Shown here one piece after another: positions 56,198 through 63,779 of a stretch of 64,000 bases of DNA. The stretch comes from Burkholderiaceae bacterium (GTDB lineage Bacteria > Pseudomonadota > Gammaproteobacteria > Burkholderiales > Burkholderiaceae_C). Position 1 is the stretch's first letter; the number at the start of each line of letters is the position of its first letter. The translations under genes were made by a program, and so were the position numbers. Location of the stretch: assembly GCA_919902775.1 (NCBI GenBank), contig CAKKRJ010000003.1, positions 124,001 through 188,000 of the forward strand, written 5' to 3'. The notes beneath the pieces were generated by a model that was not told the origin of the DNA, ran no database searches, and saw only the letters and a list, made by a program, of their open reading frames with translations.

Positions 56198-56360
56198 AAA
56201 GATAGAGGGGGTATTGGACGCGATGTGAAGTGGTGATTTTAGGTGCAAGAGGATGTCGCTTATCTGCAACATTTCTCATTCATTTTGGGGTCAAGTCATT
56301 GGTGCGTGGGCCATTTAACGAATCCCCCTGCTGTCTATGGCACAATAAATGTCAACGGTT

Positions 56361-56377
56361 CAGATGACGGTCATCTG
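56361..56377 (+). promoter_or_regulatory. Palindromic hairpin in the ompA leader
   Basis: CAGATGAC-G-GTCATCTG is a perfect inverted repeat with a one-base centre, about 55 bases upstream of the ompA start. In RNA it would form a stem (with inner bases forming the loop), as expected of a 5' stabilising hairpin in ompA-type mRNAs. It could also be a protein operator. Confidence 0.4.
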
Positions 56378-56431
56378 AAACGTCACTTTTCTCGCAGCGA
56401 GTCTGCGGCTTTATCCCTTAAGAGGAAGACC

Positions 56432-57082
56432 ATGAAGAAATTCAACAAAATGGCGATGTTGTTTGCCTCCGCAGCTCTCGTAACAGCCGCTGGCGCACAA
56501 ACTGTTGACAACTGGCGCAACGGTTCCGGCGACCTCGTCTGGAAAAACGGCACCCAAGATCTGTGCTGGCGCGATGCCAACTGGACACCTGCCACGGCAG
56601 CTGTTGGTTGCGATGGCGCGATCGTTGCACCTAAGGCTGCACCAGCTCCAGCACCTAAGGCTGCTCCAGCTCCAGCTCCTAAGGCCGCACCTGCTCCAGC
56701 TCCTAAAAAGGCTGCACCCGCTGCTGCAACCAAAGTGACTTACGCTGCCGACGCGTTTTTCGACTTTGACAAAGCTGTTCTGAAAGCTGAAGGCAAAGCC
56801 AAGCTGGACGACCTGGTCGGTAAAGTCAAAGGCATCAACCTGGAAGTCATCATTGCTGTGGGTCATACCGATTCCGTTGGCTCTGATGCTTACAACCAAA
56901 AACTGTCTGTCAAGCGTTCCGATGCTGTGAAAGCCTACTTGGTGTCCAAAGGCATCGAGAAAAACCGCGTTTACACCGAAGGCAAAGGCGAGAAGCAGCC
57001 CGTGGCTGACAACAAAACCTCCGCTGGCCGTTCCAAGAACCGCCGCGTTGAAATCGAAGTTGTTGGTACACGCGCCAACTGA
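56432..57082 (+). CDS. ompA: OmpA family outer-membrane protein with Ala/Pro/Lys-rich linker
   Basis: 216 residues from ATG 56432, with AAGAGGAAG upstream. Signal peptide to about residue 22 (AAGAQ), a short region with Trp/Cys (DLVWKNGTQDLCWRDANW), a repetitive APKAAPAP linker (about 66-98), and a C-terminal OmpA peptidoglycan-binding domain with GHTDSVGSDAYNQKLSVKRS and GRSKNRRVEIEV. There is no 8-strand barrel, so it is of the short betaproteobacterial type that may be periplasmic or surface-linked. Divergent from gyrA; ends at a strong terminator. Confidence 0.93.
   Translation: MKKFNKMAMLFASAALVTAAGAQTVDNWRNGSGDLVWKNGTQDLCWRDANWTPATAAVGCDGAIVAPKAAPAPAPKAAPAPAPKAAPAPAPKKAAPAAATKVTYAADAFFDFDKAVLKAEGKAKLDDLVGKVKGINLEVIIAVGHTDSVGSDAYNQKLSVKRSDAVKAYLVSKGIEKNRVYTEGKGEKQPVADNKTSAGRSKNRRVEIEVVGTRAN
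56627..56725 (+). repeat. 24-base tandem repeat encoding APKAAPAP
   Basis: Three 24-base units (56627-56650, 56651-56674, 56675-56698) encode APKAAPAP each, followed by a degenerate unit. Units differ at a few synonymous positions. The copy number may vary between strains by slippage, changing the linker length of OmpA. Confidence 0.8.
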
Positions 57083-57099
57083 TCTTTTTCAGATCGCTC

Positions 57100-57127
57100 A
57101 AAAAAGCCCCAGCAATGGGGCTTTTTT
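57100..57127 (+). terminator. Rho-independent terminator of ompA
   Basis: AAAAAAGCCCC / GGGGCTTTTTT stem with a 6-base loop, 18 bases after the ompA stop, with T-run. Confidence 0.93.
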
Positions 57128-57174
57128 CATGGCGGGTTCTCATTCATTGATTCCCTTGCGCGACAATCTCTTCC

Positions 57175-57885
57175 ATGAATCAAGCAGTTCGCAATGTCGA
57201 TCCGGCCGAATTGGCCAAATTTTCCGATCTGGCCCATCGCTGGTGGGACCCTGAGAGTGAATTTCGTCCTTTGCACCAGATCAATCCCTTGCGGTTGGAA
57301 TGGATCAACGGGCTGGCGCCCTTGGTCGGACTGAATGTCGTGGATGTGGGGTGTGGTGGCGGCATCCTTTCAGATGCCATGGCGCGTAAGGGTGCGCAGG
57401 TTTTGGGGATTGATCTGGCCACCAAATCCCTCAAGGTGGCCCAGTTGCACGCCTTGGAAGCAGGCACGACAGGTGTTCAATACCGCGAGGTCAGTGCCGA
57501 AACACTGGCGGCTGAAAAACCCGAGCAGTTTGATGTGGTGACCTGCATGGAAATGCTCGAACATGTTCCAGACCCGGCTTCCGTGGTGAAAGCCTGCGCC
57601 CAAATGGTCAAACCCGGTGGATGGGTGTTCTTTTCCACGCTCAACCGCAATCCCAAATCCTTCTTGTTTGCGATTGTGGGGGCCGAATACATTCTCAAGC
57701 TTTTACCCAAAGGCACGCATGAATTTGCCCGACTCATCAAACCGAGTGAGCTGGTGACCTGGGCCAGAGAAGCGGGGCTCGATGCCCAGGGCTTCAAAGG
57801 CATGGAGTACAACCCGTTCACCAAAAGGTACTGGCTCAGCCAAGACACGAGCGTGAACTATTTGCTGGCTTGCCGCAAAGCCTAG
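57175..57885 (+). CDS. ubiG: Ubiquinone biosynthesis O-methyltransferase
   Basis: 236-residue SAM-dependent methyltransferase for the two O-methylation steps of ubiquinone synthesis. Motif [21 protein letters not shown] near residue 53, and the UbiG-specific start [20 protein letters not shown]. Five bases before gph on the same strand, a conserved pair. Confidence 0.96.
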   Translation: MNQAVRNVDPAELAKFSDLAHRWWDPESEFRPLHQINPLRLEWINGLAPLVGLNVVDVGCGGGILSDAMARKGAQVLGIDLATKSLKVAQLHALEAGTTGVQYREVSAETLAAEKPEQFDVVTCMEMLEHVPDPASVVKACAQMVKPGGWVFFSTLNRNPKSFLFAIVGAEYILKLLPKGTHEFARLIKPSELVTWAREAGLDAQGFKGMEYNPFTKRYWLSQDTSVNYLLACRKA

Positions 57886-57890
57886 AACCG

Positions 57891-58556
57891 ATGTTCCAAA
57901 ATGTAGAAGCTGTGTTGTTTGACCTGGATGGCACCTTGATTGACAGTGCGCCTGATCTGGGTGCAGCGGTGGACAAAATGCGGACCGATCGCGGCTTGTC
58001 ATCGCTTCCTCTTGAGAACTACCGCCATATGGCTGGCGCCGGAGCACGGGGCATGATCGGCATCGCCTTTGGCGTGACGCCCGAGCATCCCGACTTTGAG
58101 GCCATGAAGGAAGAGTTCTTCGTCAACTACGAAAACTGCTTGACCGAACGGACCCGCATTTTTGACGGAGTGGCGGACATGATCAGCGCCTTGGTGACCC
58201 AAGGCATGCCTTGGGGCGTGGTGACCAATAAATCCAGCCGCTTCACTGACCCCTTGACCTCGGCCACGGCCCTTTTTTCTACAGCAGGCGCCATTGTCAG
58301 CGGCAACACCACGCCGCATGCAAAACCCCATCCTGAACCGTTGTTCGAGGCCGCACGGCGTTTGTCGGTCAATCCTGCACGTTGCGTTTATGTGGGGGAT
58401 GATGAACGCGACATCGTGGCGGGCTTGGCGGCAGGCATGGTGACGGTTGCGGCGACCTATGGTTATTTGGGGTCGCAAACGGATATTTCGCGCTGGAATG
58501 CCCATTTGCACATTGATTCTCCGCTCGACCTCTTGAAATTCCTGAACAACGCCTAA
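57891..58556 (+). CDS. gph: Phosphoglycolate phosphatase, HAD superfamily
   Basis: 221 residues from ATG 57891. HAD motif I VLFDLDGTLIDSAPDLG with nucleophile Asp, motif II VVTNKSS, and motif III GDDERDIVAGLAAGM. Removes 2-phosphoglycolate. It closes the ompA-ubiG-gph block immediately before ssrA. Confidence 0.93.
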   Translation: MFQNVEAVLFDLDGTLIDSAPDLGAAVDKMRTDRGLSSLPLENYRHMAGAGARGMIGIAFGVTPEHPDFEAMKEEFFVNYENCLTERTRIFDGVADMISALVTQGMPWGVVTNKSSRFTDPLTSATALFSTAGAIVSGNTTPHAKPHPEPLFEAARRLSVNPARCVYVGDDERDIVAGLAAGMVTVAATYGYLGSQTDISRWNAHLHIDSPLDLLKFLNNA

Positions 58557-58569
58557 AATAGGAGCCTCA

Positions 58570-58958
58570 GGGGCTGCACTGGTTTCGACATGGGTTCGGA
58601 CGCGTGGCAGGGCATGTCGAGGTTCTGATCCTCGTAAAACAGCAGAAAAAAAACTAACTGCAAACGACGAACGTTTCGCACTCGCCGCTTAATCCGGTGA
58701 GCCTTGCAACAGTTGGCCGATAGGCTGGGTTAGGGTGATTGGGGAGTCAAATCCTCAAAAGTCCTAGCTGCAAGGTAAAACATATGGGCTGGCATCACTC
58801 CGGGTACCTTGGGGTGGTGTGAGAAAAAAGGGTGCTGGCTGGGTGTTCAGCGTGTCGCTGCGCGGTTCATTTGGCGAGACTCAAATCAGACGACTACACA
58901 TGTAGAACTGTACGAAAAAGACTTATGGACGGGGGTTCAAATCCCCCCAGCTCCACCA
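58570..58958 (+). ncRNA. ssrA: Transfer-messenger RNA (tmRNA)
   Basis: One-piece tmRNA of 389 bases. The 5' end GGGGCTG pairs with CAGCTCC before the 3' ACCA (acceptor stem), and the T-arm GGGGGTTCAAATCCCCC is at 58930-58946. The resume reading frame at 58661-58693 encodes the tag A-N-D-E-R-F-A-L-A-A followed by TAA, the tag typical of Comamonadaceae-like betaproteobacteria. It rescues stalled ribosomes and tags proteins for proteolysis. Its 3' end is a common integration site, and here the island starts right after it. Confidence 0.97.
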
Positions 58959-59174
58959 TTCATAAAGGGGACAGACTTTCTCTGTCCCCTTTTTTCATCG
59001 GGCTGTAGCCCAGTAACGACGCCATTCCTCGCAAATGTCTTGAGGATGCCGGTCGTCAATTTCTCCCCAAAAGTTTCATTTTTCGGCTCCGAGATCTCGG
59101 ATTTCTCTACGTTTTCTCTGTTTTCTTGAGGATGCCTCCTCAAGAAGAACCTAGGATTCATGCGGGTTGCAGCT
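58953..59174 (+). repeat. Left ~222 bp direct repeat flanking the ssrA island
   Basis: It begins at the CCACCA end of ssrA, includes its terminator, and ends GGTTGCAGCT. The copy at 63780-64000 matches with about 20 differences and one single-base gap (about 91% identity by eye). An antisense frame of 66-74 codons is open in both copies. It is either a duplicated att/flank region or a dispersed repeat. The rest of the gap to 59283 shows nothing I recognise. Confidence 0.85.
58964..58996 (+). terminator. Rho-independent terminator of ssrA
   Basis: 12 bp stem AAAGGGGACAGA / TCTGTCCCCTTT with a 5-base loop and T-run, 6 bases after the ssrA 3' end. An identical stem occurs at 63791-63819 in the right repeat. 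Confidence 0.92.
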
Positions 59175-59283
59175 CGATGGTTTGATGTGACTGATGGCTG
59201 GCATGGTTGACTGCGAACTTATTTGTAGTAATTTTCTTCTATTCGGGTGATTATTTTGTGACGTCCTCAAGTTCTTCAGCCGC

Positions 59284-60699
59284 TCATTTGGGTGTTTTTG
59301 TGGCTTTGCGGGGGGCCTTTTGGGGGCTGACGGTGTCGGATTTGAGGACTTGCAAAAGCTCAGATAGACCCTCTACGCTGAGCACGATCTGGACTTGATT
59401 GGGATATACGACCACGCGGTCCACCAACTTGATGATCCAATCAGCAACCAGTGGTTCGAGGAAAAGATGCCACACCGAGTCCATCTTTTGCAGGCTACTT
59501 TTGACATGTGTCGGTTCAAATTCAGGCCGACATCTCCATTCATCGGACAGGTCATCTAGCCAAGGCTGGGGGTCTTTGAAGCATGCCCTCAGATAGTCGA
59601 TGACCAGCTTGTGCATGTTTGCCGTTGAGATCGTTACGGGCGTTGTGGCGTTGTCATCGCTGCGGGGCGGCGCCTTGTAGTAACAGTAACGACGACCTTT
59701 ACGCAGACTTGACTCGAACACCGTGTATGCACGGCCATCGTGCCAATACACACGGCCCCCGAGCGGAAAGTCGACTAAGTCGATGGTGGAATTGGGTACT
59801 CCCGTGCGCCTCGCGCGCTTGCTCCTGATGGACTGAACCCGGTCCCACAGATCTCGGGAAACAATTGGCTCGTGTTGACCGGGATGCCATTCATTTTGAA
59901 AAAAGACTTCGCCGATGTAAGCCCGATTTCTGAGCAACTGGTTGAGCGTGTTGCGATCGAAGGGCTTGCCGCCGTGCAGATTGCCATTGCGGCTGACATG
60001 CGCTTTGGTTCGATAGCCCAATGCGTTGAGCTCCTCGATCAAGGTGGGCATGGAGACAGAATTCAGGAAGCGCTCAAAAATGTCGCGAGCTACGGCTGCT
60101 TCCTTGTTGTCGATTTGTAGCTCCTGTTGGTCATTGAGAACATAACCTAGAGGGATGCCATTCCGCTGCCACTTGCCACTGGCGCGTGTGATCGCAAATT
60201 TGTCTCGGATTCTCTCCCCGACCATCTCCCGCTCGAATTCACTAAACGTTGTCAGCAGATGCAATGTAAGGCGACCCACGGGCGTCTCGCTGTCCAGCGC
60301 TTGGGTGGTGCTGACCAGGGCAGTGTGGGTGATGCTGAACGTAGGCAGCAGATCACAAATGTCTCTGACGCTTCGGCACAACCTGTCCAGACGCTGCACG
60401 ACGACCGCATCAAACTTATCTGTCTGCAGATCTTGCATGAGCTGGCGCAACGCAGGGCGCTCAAGATTGCGTCCAGAGAAACCATCGTCGACGTATGCAG
60501 GGGCCACCAGTTCCCAACCCATCGCGCGTTGGGCCTGGATGTAGGCTTCACAGGCTTGGACTTGCGCCTGTAGCGAGCTCAATCCGGCGGCATTGCTGCT
60601 GACGGAAACCCGTGCATAGATGGCGCAGCGGCGCACGACTGTGGGCGGAGGCTGCATAGACTCATTGGCAGGTACCCGGATGACGATGTCATGGCTCAT
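59284..60699 (-). CDS. Large serine recombinase (site-specific integrase/resolvase family)
   Basis: 471 residues. Resolvase catalytic domain with CAIYARVSVSS, the nucleophile Ser at about residue 32, then VVQRLDRLCRSVRDICDLL and FEREMVGERIRDKFA, and a recombinase domain (GIPLGYVLNDQQEL to NTLNQLLRNRAYIGEVFFQN). The zinc-ribbon domain that usually follows carries C-x2-C pairs, but here the equivalent GGRVYWHDGRAYTVFESS has none. A C-terminal region with coiled-coil character is present. It probably mobilises the island at ssrA. Its start is 100 bases from the toxin-antitoxin pair, divergently. Confidence 0.93.
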   Translation of the reverse strand: MSHDIVIRVPANESMQPPPTVVRRCAIYARVSVSSNAAGLSSLQAQVQACEAYIQAQRAMGWELVAPAYVDDGFSGRNLERPALRQLMQDLQTDKFDAVVVQRLDRLCRSVRDICDLLPTFSITHTALVSTTQALDSETPVGRLTLHLLTTFSEFEREMVGERIRDKFAITRASGKWQRNGIPLGYVLNDQQELQIDNKEAAVARDIFERFLNSVSMPTLIEELNALGYRTKAHVSRNGNLHGGKPFDRNTLNQLLRNRAYIGEVFFQNEWHPGQHEPIVSRDLWDRVQSIRSKRARRTGVPNSTIDLVDFPLGGRVYWHDGRAYTVFESSLRKGRRYCYYKAPPRSDDNATTPVTISTANMHKLVIDYLRACFKDPQPWLDDLSDEWRCRPEFEPTHVKSSLQKMDSVWHLFLEPLVADWIIKLVDRVVVYPNQVQIVLSVEGLSELLQVLKSDTVSPQKAPRKATKTPK

Positions 60700-60730
60700 G
60701 AAGCTGCATCATCTCAGATCACGAAATTAC

Positions 60731-60742
60731 GTCTACTTAGAC
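60731..60742. promoter_or_regulatory. Short palindrome GTCTACTTAGAC at the recombinase promoter
   Basis: 4-base arms GTCT/AGAC with a 4-base centre, 32 bases upstream of the serine recombinase start. Possible operator for the recombinase gene; too short to be sure. Confidence 0.25.
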
Positions 60743-60771
60743 GCGCGAGATTTCTTGTCTATGGCACAATC

Positions 60772-60794
60772 GGACCTATCAAAATAATAGGTCC
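60772..60794. promoter_or_regulatory. Operator-like inverted repeat GGACCTAT-N7-ATAGGTCC
   Basis: Perfect 8+8 bp inverted repeat ending 5 bases before the TTG start of the DUF4258 gene. Placement at the promoter of a toxin-antitoxin-like operon fits autorepression by the HTH partner. Confidence 0.65.
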
Positions 60795-60799
60795 AAGTC

Positions 60800-61108
60800 T
60801 TGGGTTCTCCATCTGATCGTCAATTGGAGCGACACATCCGGCAGTCTGCAAAAGACTCCACACATGTGGTCTACACCACGCATGCCAGAACGCGCATGCG
60901 CCAGCGACACGTCAACGATCCGATGGTGCTCGAGGTCTTGCGTTTGGGCAGTTTTCCGCAGCCACCTGAGCCAGACATGAAACACCCAGGCCTTTTGTGC
61001 CGCATGCAGAGGTTCGTGGCAGGTGTGCAAGTTGCGGTTGTGGTGTACGTAGAGTACCCCGCAACCGATTTGGTCGTTGTGACCGTGATAGACGTCAAGA
61101 AGGACTGA
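60800..61108 (+). CDS. DUF4258-like protein, putative toxin
   Basis: 102 residues starting with TTG at 60800. The core THARTRMRQRHVNDPMVLEV followed by beta strands matches the DUF4258 fold, related to the RelE/BrnT-like small RNases. The next gene, an HTH protein, begins one base after its stop. Such pairs commonly act as type II toxin-antitoxin systems; here toxicity is inferred from family and context only. Probable island stability function. Confidence 0.75.
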   Translation: MGSPSDRQLERHIRQSAKDSTHVVYTTHARTRMRQRHVNDPMVLEVLRLGSFPQPPEPDMKHPGLLCRMQRFVAGVQVAVVVYVEYPATDLVVVTVIDVKKD

Positions 61109-61109
61109 G

Positions 61110-61571
61110 ATGTACCACTACACAGATGGCGGGCTGCGCAACGTGTGGCTGGCCAATGGATACGAAATCAAGAAGACCCCTTATGGCGAGGGCGTGGCTT
61201 TTCACAACCTCGATGGCCTCACGCGCTCCATCTGCATGGCGTTAACCCGTAAGGCATCGTTGCTCACGGGTGCTGAATTCCGCTACATCCGCAGCGCGGG
61301 CATGTTGCTGTCGCAGCCAGCTTTGGGCAAGTTGATGGGCATTGACGGCCAGTCGGTCGCACGATGGGAAAAAACCAGCAAGGTGCCACGCTGGGCGGAC
61401 AAGCTCATGCGCCTGCTGTATACGGCCCAAGCAGAAGGCCATGAACCGATTGCCAGGGCAGTCGAACGGATCAAGACCGTCGAGCGTCTGGTAAAACAAA
61501 AAATCGTGGTGAAGGAATCTCGAGGCCAATGGCGTCCAAGTCTGCAAGACGATGAGGTAGCGACCCACTGA
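61110..61571 (+). CDS. HTH-domain protein, putative antitoxin
   Basis: 153 residues. N-terminus (YHYTDGGLRNVWLANGYEIK) resembles the small domain of MqsA/HigA-like antitoxins; the HTH (about 70-110) reads FRYIRSAGMLLSQPALGKLM then GIDGQSVARWEKTSKVPRW, an XRE-type fold. The C-terminus is basic. It probably binds the GGACCTAT repeat at 60772 and neutralises its upstream partner. Confidence 0.8.
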   Translation: MYHYTDGGLRNVWLANGYEIKKTPYGEGVAFHNLDGLTRSICMALTRKASLLTGAEFRYIRSAGMLLSQPALGKLMGIDGQSVARWEKTSKVPRWADKLMRLLYTAQAEGHEPIARAVERIKTVERLVKQKIVVKESRGQWRPSLQDDEVATH

Positions 61572-61657
61572 GCCTGTTATGGGTAGGCTACCCTAGGGAG
61601 ATTGATAGGTGACAGCACAATTTCAACCTCTGTAACCGAAGCTCGGCACTATTGAAT

Positions 61658-62308
61658 ATGGCCCATCCCCAGCTCTTGGACAGCCCTCTTTTTCAAGTGT
61701 ATTTCCATGAATTGTGGGGGCTGGCAGATTCAATTTCCAAGAAGTGCTTCATTGTTTTTGAGGCCTGCCCTGTCCCAGCAAAGGACGGCTACATCAAAAT
61801 TGACCCAGCGCTACATGGAGTGATTGCCGCACTTTTGGCAGAAGCAGCAAATCTTAAAAAAATGCTTGCAGTTCCAGATAGGCCAGGCTTCAAGGAGTCT
61901 GTAGAGCAATTTGCCTTTCGAGTGGGAAGGACAAAGTTATTGAATGAAGCTCTCGGGTATCCTGACTTATCTGAAATATCGCGCGCCGAAACTCGCAATT
62001 CAGTTGAACACTTTGATCAATATCTCGATCGAGCAAGCTTATCGTTGAGTGCATCCGATGGCGAGGTATCTGGCATGGCGCTTTACAACATGGTTCTCTC
62101 AAGTTGGGCTGTTTTTTCTGAAAAATCATTCCCGCTTAAAGTTTATGTTGCGGACGAGCGAAAGTATTTCAATCTTGACTACGAGGCAGACCTAAGTTCA
62201 ATCAATAATGAGAGCTTGGACTTGATTGCTCGTATACGAGCTGTTGGAGTATTTAAAAATGATGAAGGTCCAGGAGGGCTAATGGTTAGGGTAATGCGCA
62301 GTACCTAA
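61658..62308 (+). CDS. Unknown protein, AT-rich gene in the island
   Basis: 216 residues from ATG 61658 (an in-frame TTG at 61652 is possible; no clear ribosome-binding site). I recognise no family. Soluble, mostly helical pattern, with a His/Asp/Arg-rich middle (RAETRNSVEHFDQYLDRASL, about residues 111-130). Base composition is much richer in A+T than the neighbouring genes, suggesting recent transfer. The 92-base gap after it has no gene. Confidence 0.65.
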   Translation: MAHPQLLDSPLFQVYFHELWGLADSISKKCFIVFEACPVPAKDGYIKIDPALHGVIAALLAEAANLKKMLAVPDRPGFKESVEQFAFRVGRTKLLNEALGYPDLSEISRAETRNSVEHFDQYLDRASLSLSASDGEVSGMALYNMVLSSWAVFSEKSFPLKVYVADERKYFNLDYEADLSSINNESLDLIARIRAVGVFKNDEGPGGLMVRVMRST

Positions 62309-62400
62309 AACTTCAGCTGTAAGGGACACTTAAACAGCTTGTTTCGCCAGGTGCCTGTTCACTTATCACATCAAATTTGAAATTTTAAGGAGCCAACCAT

Positions 62401-62604
62401 ATGGGCGATGTAAATATCAAATCCAAGAATCAATCTGGAGGTGTCACGGCTCAAAATGTGAATGTCGGAAATTTTGAACCATTTTCGATGATTCAGTCCC
62501 CGAAGAAAGAGGGAAAACTGAAAGCAGTGATATGGTGGATTTTTGGCTTGCTTGGCGCAGCGGCTGCTATCGTGACAGTATTGACATATTTTCAACCAAA
62601 ATAA
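62401..62604 (+). CDS. Small single-helix membrane protein with NQSGGVTA motif
   Basis: 67 residues, AAGGAG ribosome-binding site 9 bases upstream. N-terminus D-V-N-I-K-S-K-NQSGGVTAQNVNVG looks like short beta strands; a single C-terminal membrane helix (VIWWIFGLLGAAAAIVTVLT) follows a basic linker. The same N-terminal motif opens the next gene. Function unknown. Confidence 0.7.
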   Translation: MGDVNIKSKNQSGGVTAQNVNVGNFEPFSMIQSPKKEGKLKAVIWWIFGLLGAAAAIVTVLTYFQPK

Positions 62605-62614
62605 GGGGATCAAG

Positions 62615-62956
62615 ATGTCGAATGGAAATAATATATTTATTACTAGCCACAATCAGATGGGCGGAATTACAGCTCATACCGTCAATTTTGGTCCTGCCGC
62701 CCGTTCAATGAACTCTCAGCTTGGGGATCAACTCAAGCAAGTTGTACCCTTTGCCGCGAAGGTCAAAGTTGTTGCAGTTTTGGGTGATGGCGAAGCATTT
62801 GGCTTTGCTAACCAGATCTTGGCATGGATGAAGACAAACGGCTACTCCAATGTCGATGGAGTTGATCAAGCTGTGTACAGCAGCCCAGTTATTGGGCAGA
62901 ACGTTAATAAGCTCAGTGAAAAGGAATATGAGATCATTATTGGTGCACGTCAATAA
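62615..62956 (+). CDS. Small protein with NQMGGITA motif and alpha/beta domain
   Basis: 113 residues, start 10 bases after the previous stop with AAGGGG upstream. N-terminus N-I-F-I-T-S-H-NQMGGITAHTVNFG parallels the preceding protein; after a linker comes a soluble domain (VKVVAVLGDGEAFGFANQIL, then YEIIIGARQ at the end) that looks like an alpha/beta fold. No known family identified. The pair is probably co-transcribed. Confidence 0.7.
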   Translation: MSNGNNIFITSHNQMGGITAHTVNFGPAARSMNSQLGDQLKQVVPFAAKVKVVAVLGDGEAFGFANQILAWMKTNGYSNVDGVDQAVYSSPVIGQNVNKLSEKEYEIIIGARQ

Positions 62957-63084
62957 TGACTTATCTTTATCTAAAAACCACTTGCCTCCCTTATTTATTC
63001 GAAACTTCTTCGAGGTGCCTGAGGCGAGTGACCAAAAAGATCGTGGGGAGATAATAACGAATGTCAATACGACTTTGAGCAGCC

Positions 63085-63597
63085 ATGGGCTTGGAACTTG
63101 TCGCCGACCGGATTTGTGGGGAATGCACGGCTTGCTGTGTCAATCTCAAAATAGAAACCGATCAATTTAAAAAGCCGGCGGACGTGCACTGTCCGCATCT
63201 ATGCAGCGCGGGGTGCGGGATATACGAAACGCGACCGTCAGTTTGCCGAACTTGGTACTGTGGATGGCGATACATGGGCCAACTTGGACTTGAAATGAGA
63301 CCTGACAAGTCAGGGATACTTTTACGGGTTCAGGACGGTCCATCGATAGTTCTCCAGCCGACAGGTGGGCTGGAAGTGTTGCTTGCAATGCCGGCGATGG
63401 AGTTGCTCGGATCTCTCGTCTCCAGTGACATTGCCACCTATATTTCCATGCCAGGAAAACCTGGGTACACCAACGTGATGCTGCACTTGAATCCCGCACT
63501 CGCTGCGCCGGTTCATGCTAGAGACTTAGTGGGAGTAGCTCAGGCGATCGTATCCGCTCTGGAATTTGGTTCTCGCACCCCGACTGATCCGCTATAA
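63085..63597 (+). CDS. YkgJ-like cysteine-cluster protein
   Basis: 170 residues with the YkgJ (zinc- or iron-chelating) pattern CGECTACC near residue 11 and CPHLCSAGCGIYETRPSVCR with WYCGW after it. Family members bind a metal or Fe-S centre and have unknown roles. The start at 63085 has no strong ribosome-binding site. It is the last gene before the right repeat; the next 182 bases have no gene. Confidence 0.8.
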   Translation: MGLELVADRICGECTACCVNLKIETDQFKKPADVHCPHLCSAGCGIYETRPSVCRTWYCGWRYMGQLGLEMRPDKSGILLRVQDGPSIVLQPTGGLEVLLAMPAMELLGSLVSSDIATYISMPGKPGYTNVMLHLNPALAAPVHARDLVGVAQAIVSALEFGSRTPTDPL

Positions 63598-63779
63598 ACC
63601 TCGACGTAGTCTTTCCCTGATAAGCACCTCTTCAGCGAATTTTTTGTCAAGAAAGACCTCATCCGGACTCCTCATCATTAGGCATTTCATCCCGCTCATT
63701 CACCACCATGCATGATTGAGTCGAAATTGGAATTGGGGTGCCGCGTTTACTTGAGGGAATTCGTTCATGATTAACTTTG

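Larger units (their letters stand above)
58953..63779. mobile_element. Putative integrated element at the ssrA 3' end
   Basis: A segment of about 4.8 kb lies between direct repeats that both start with the last six bases of ssrA, and carries a large serine recombinase, a toxin-antitoxin-like pair and unknown genes, part of it markedly AT-richer than the surrounding chromosome. This is the profile of an integrative genomic island. The right boundary may extend beyond the window. Confidence 0.7.
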
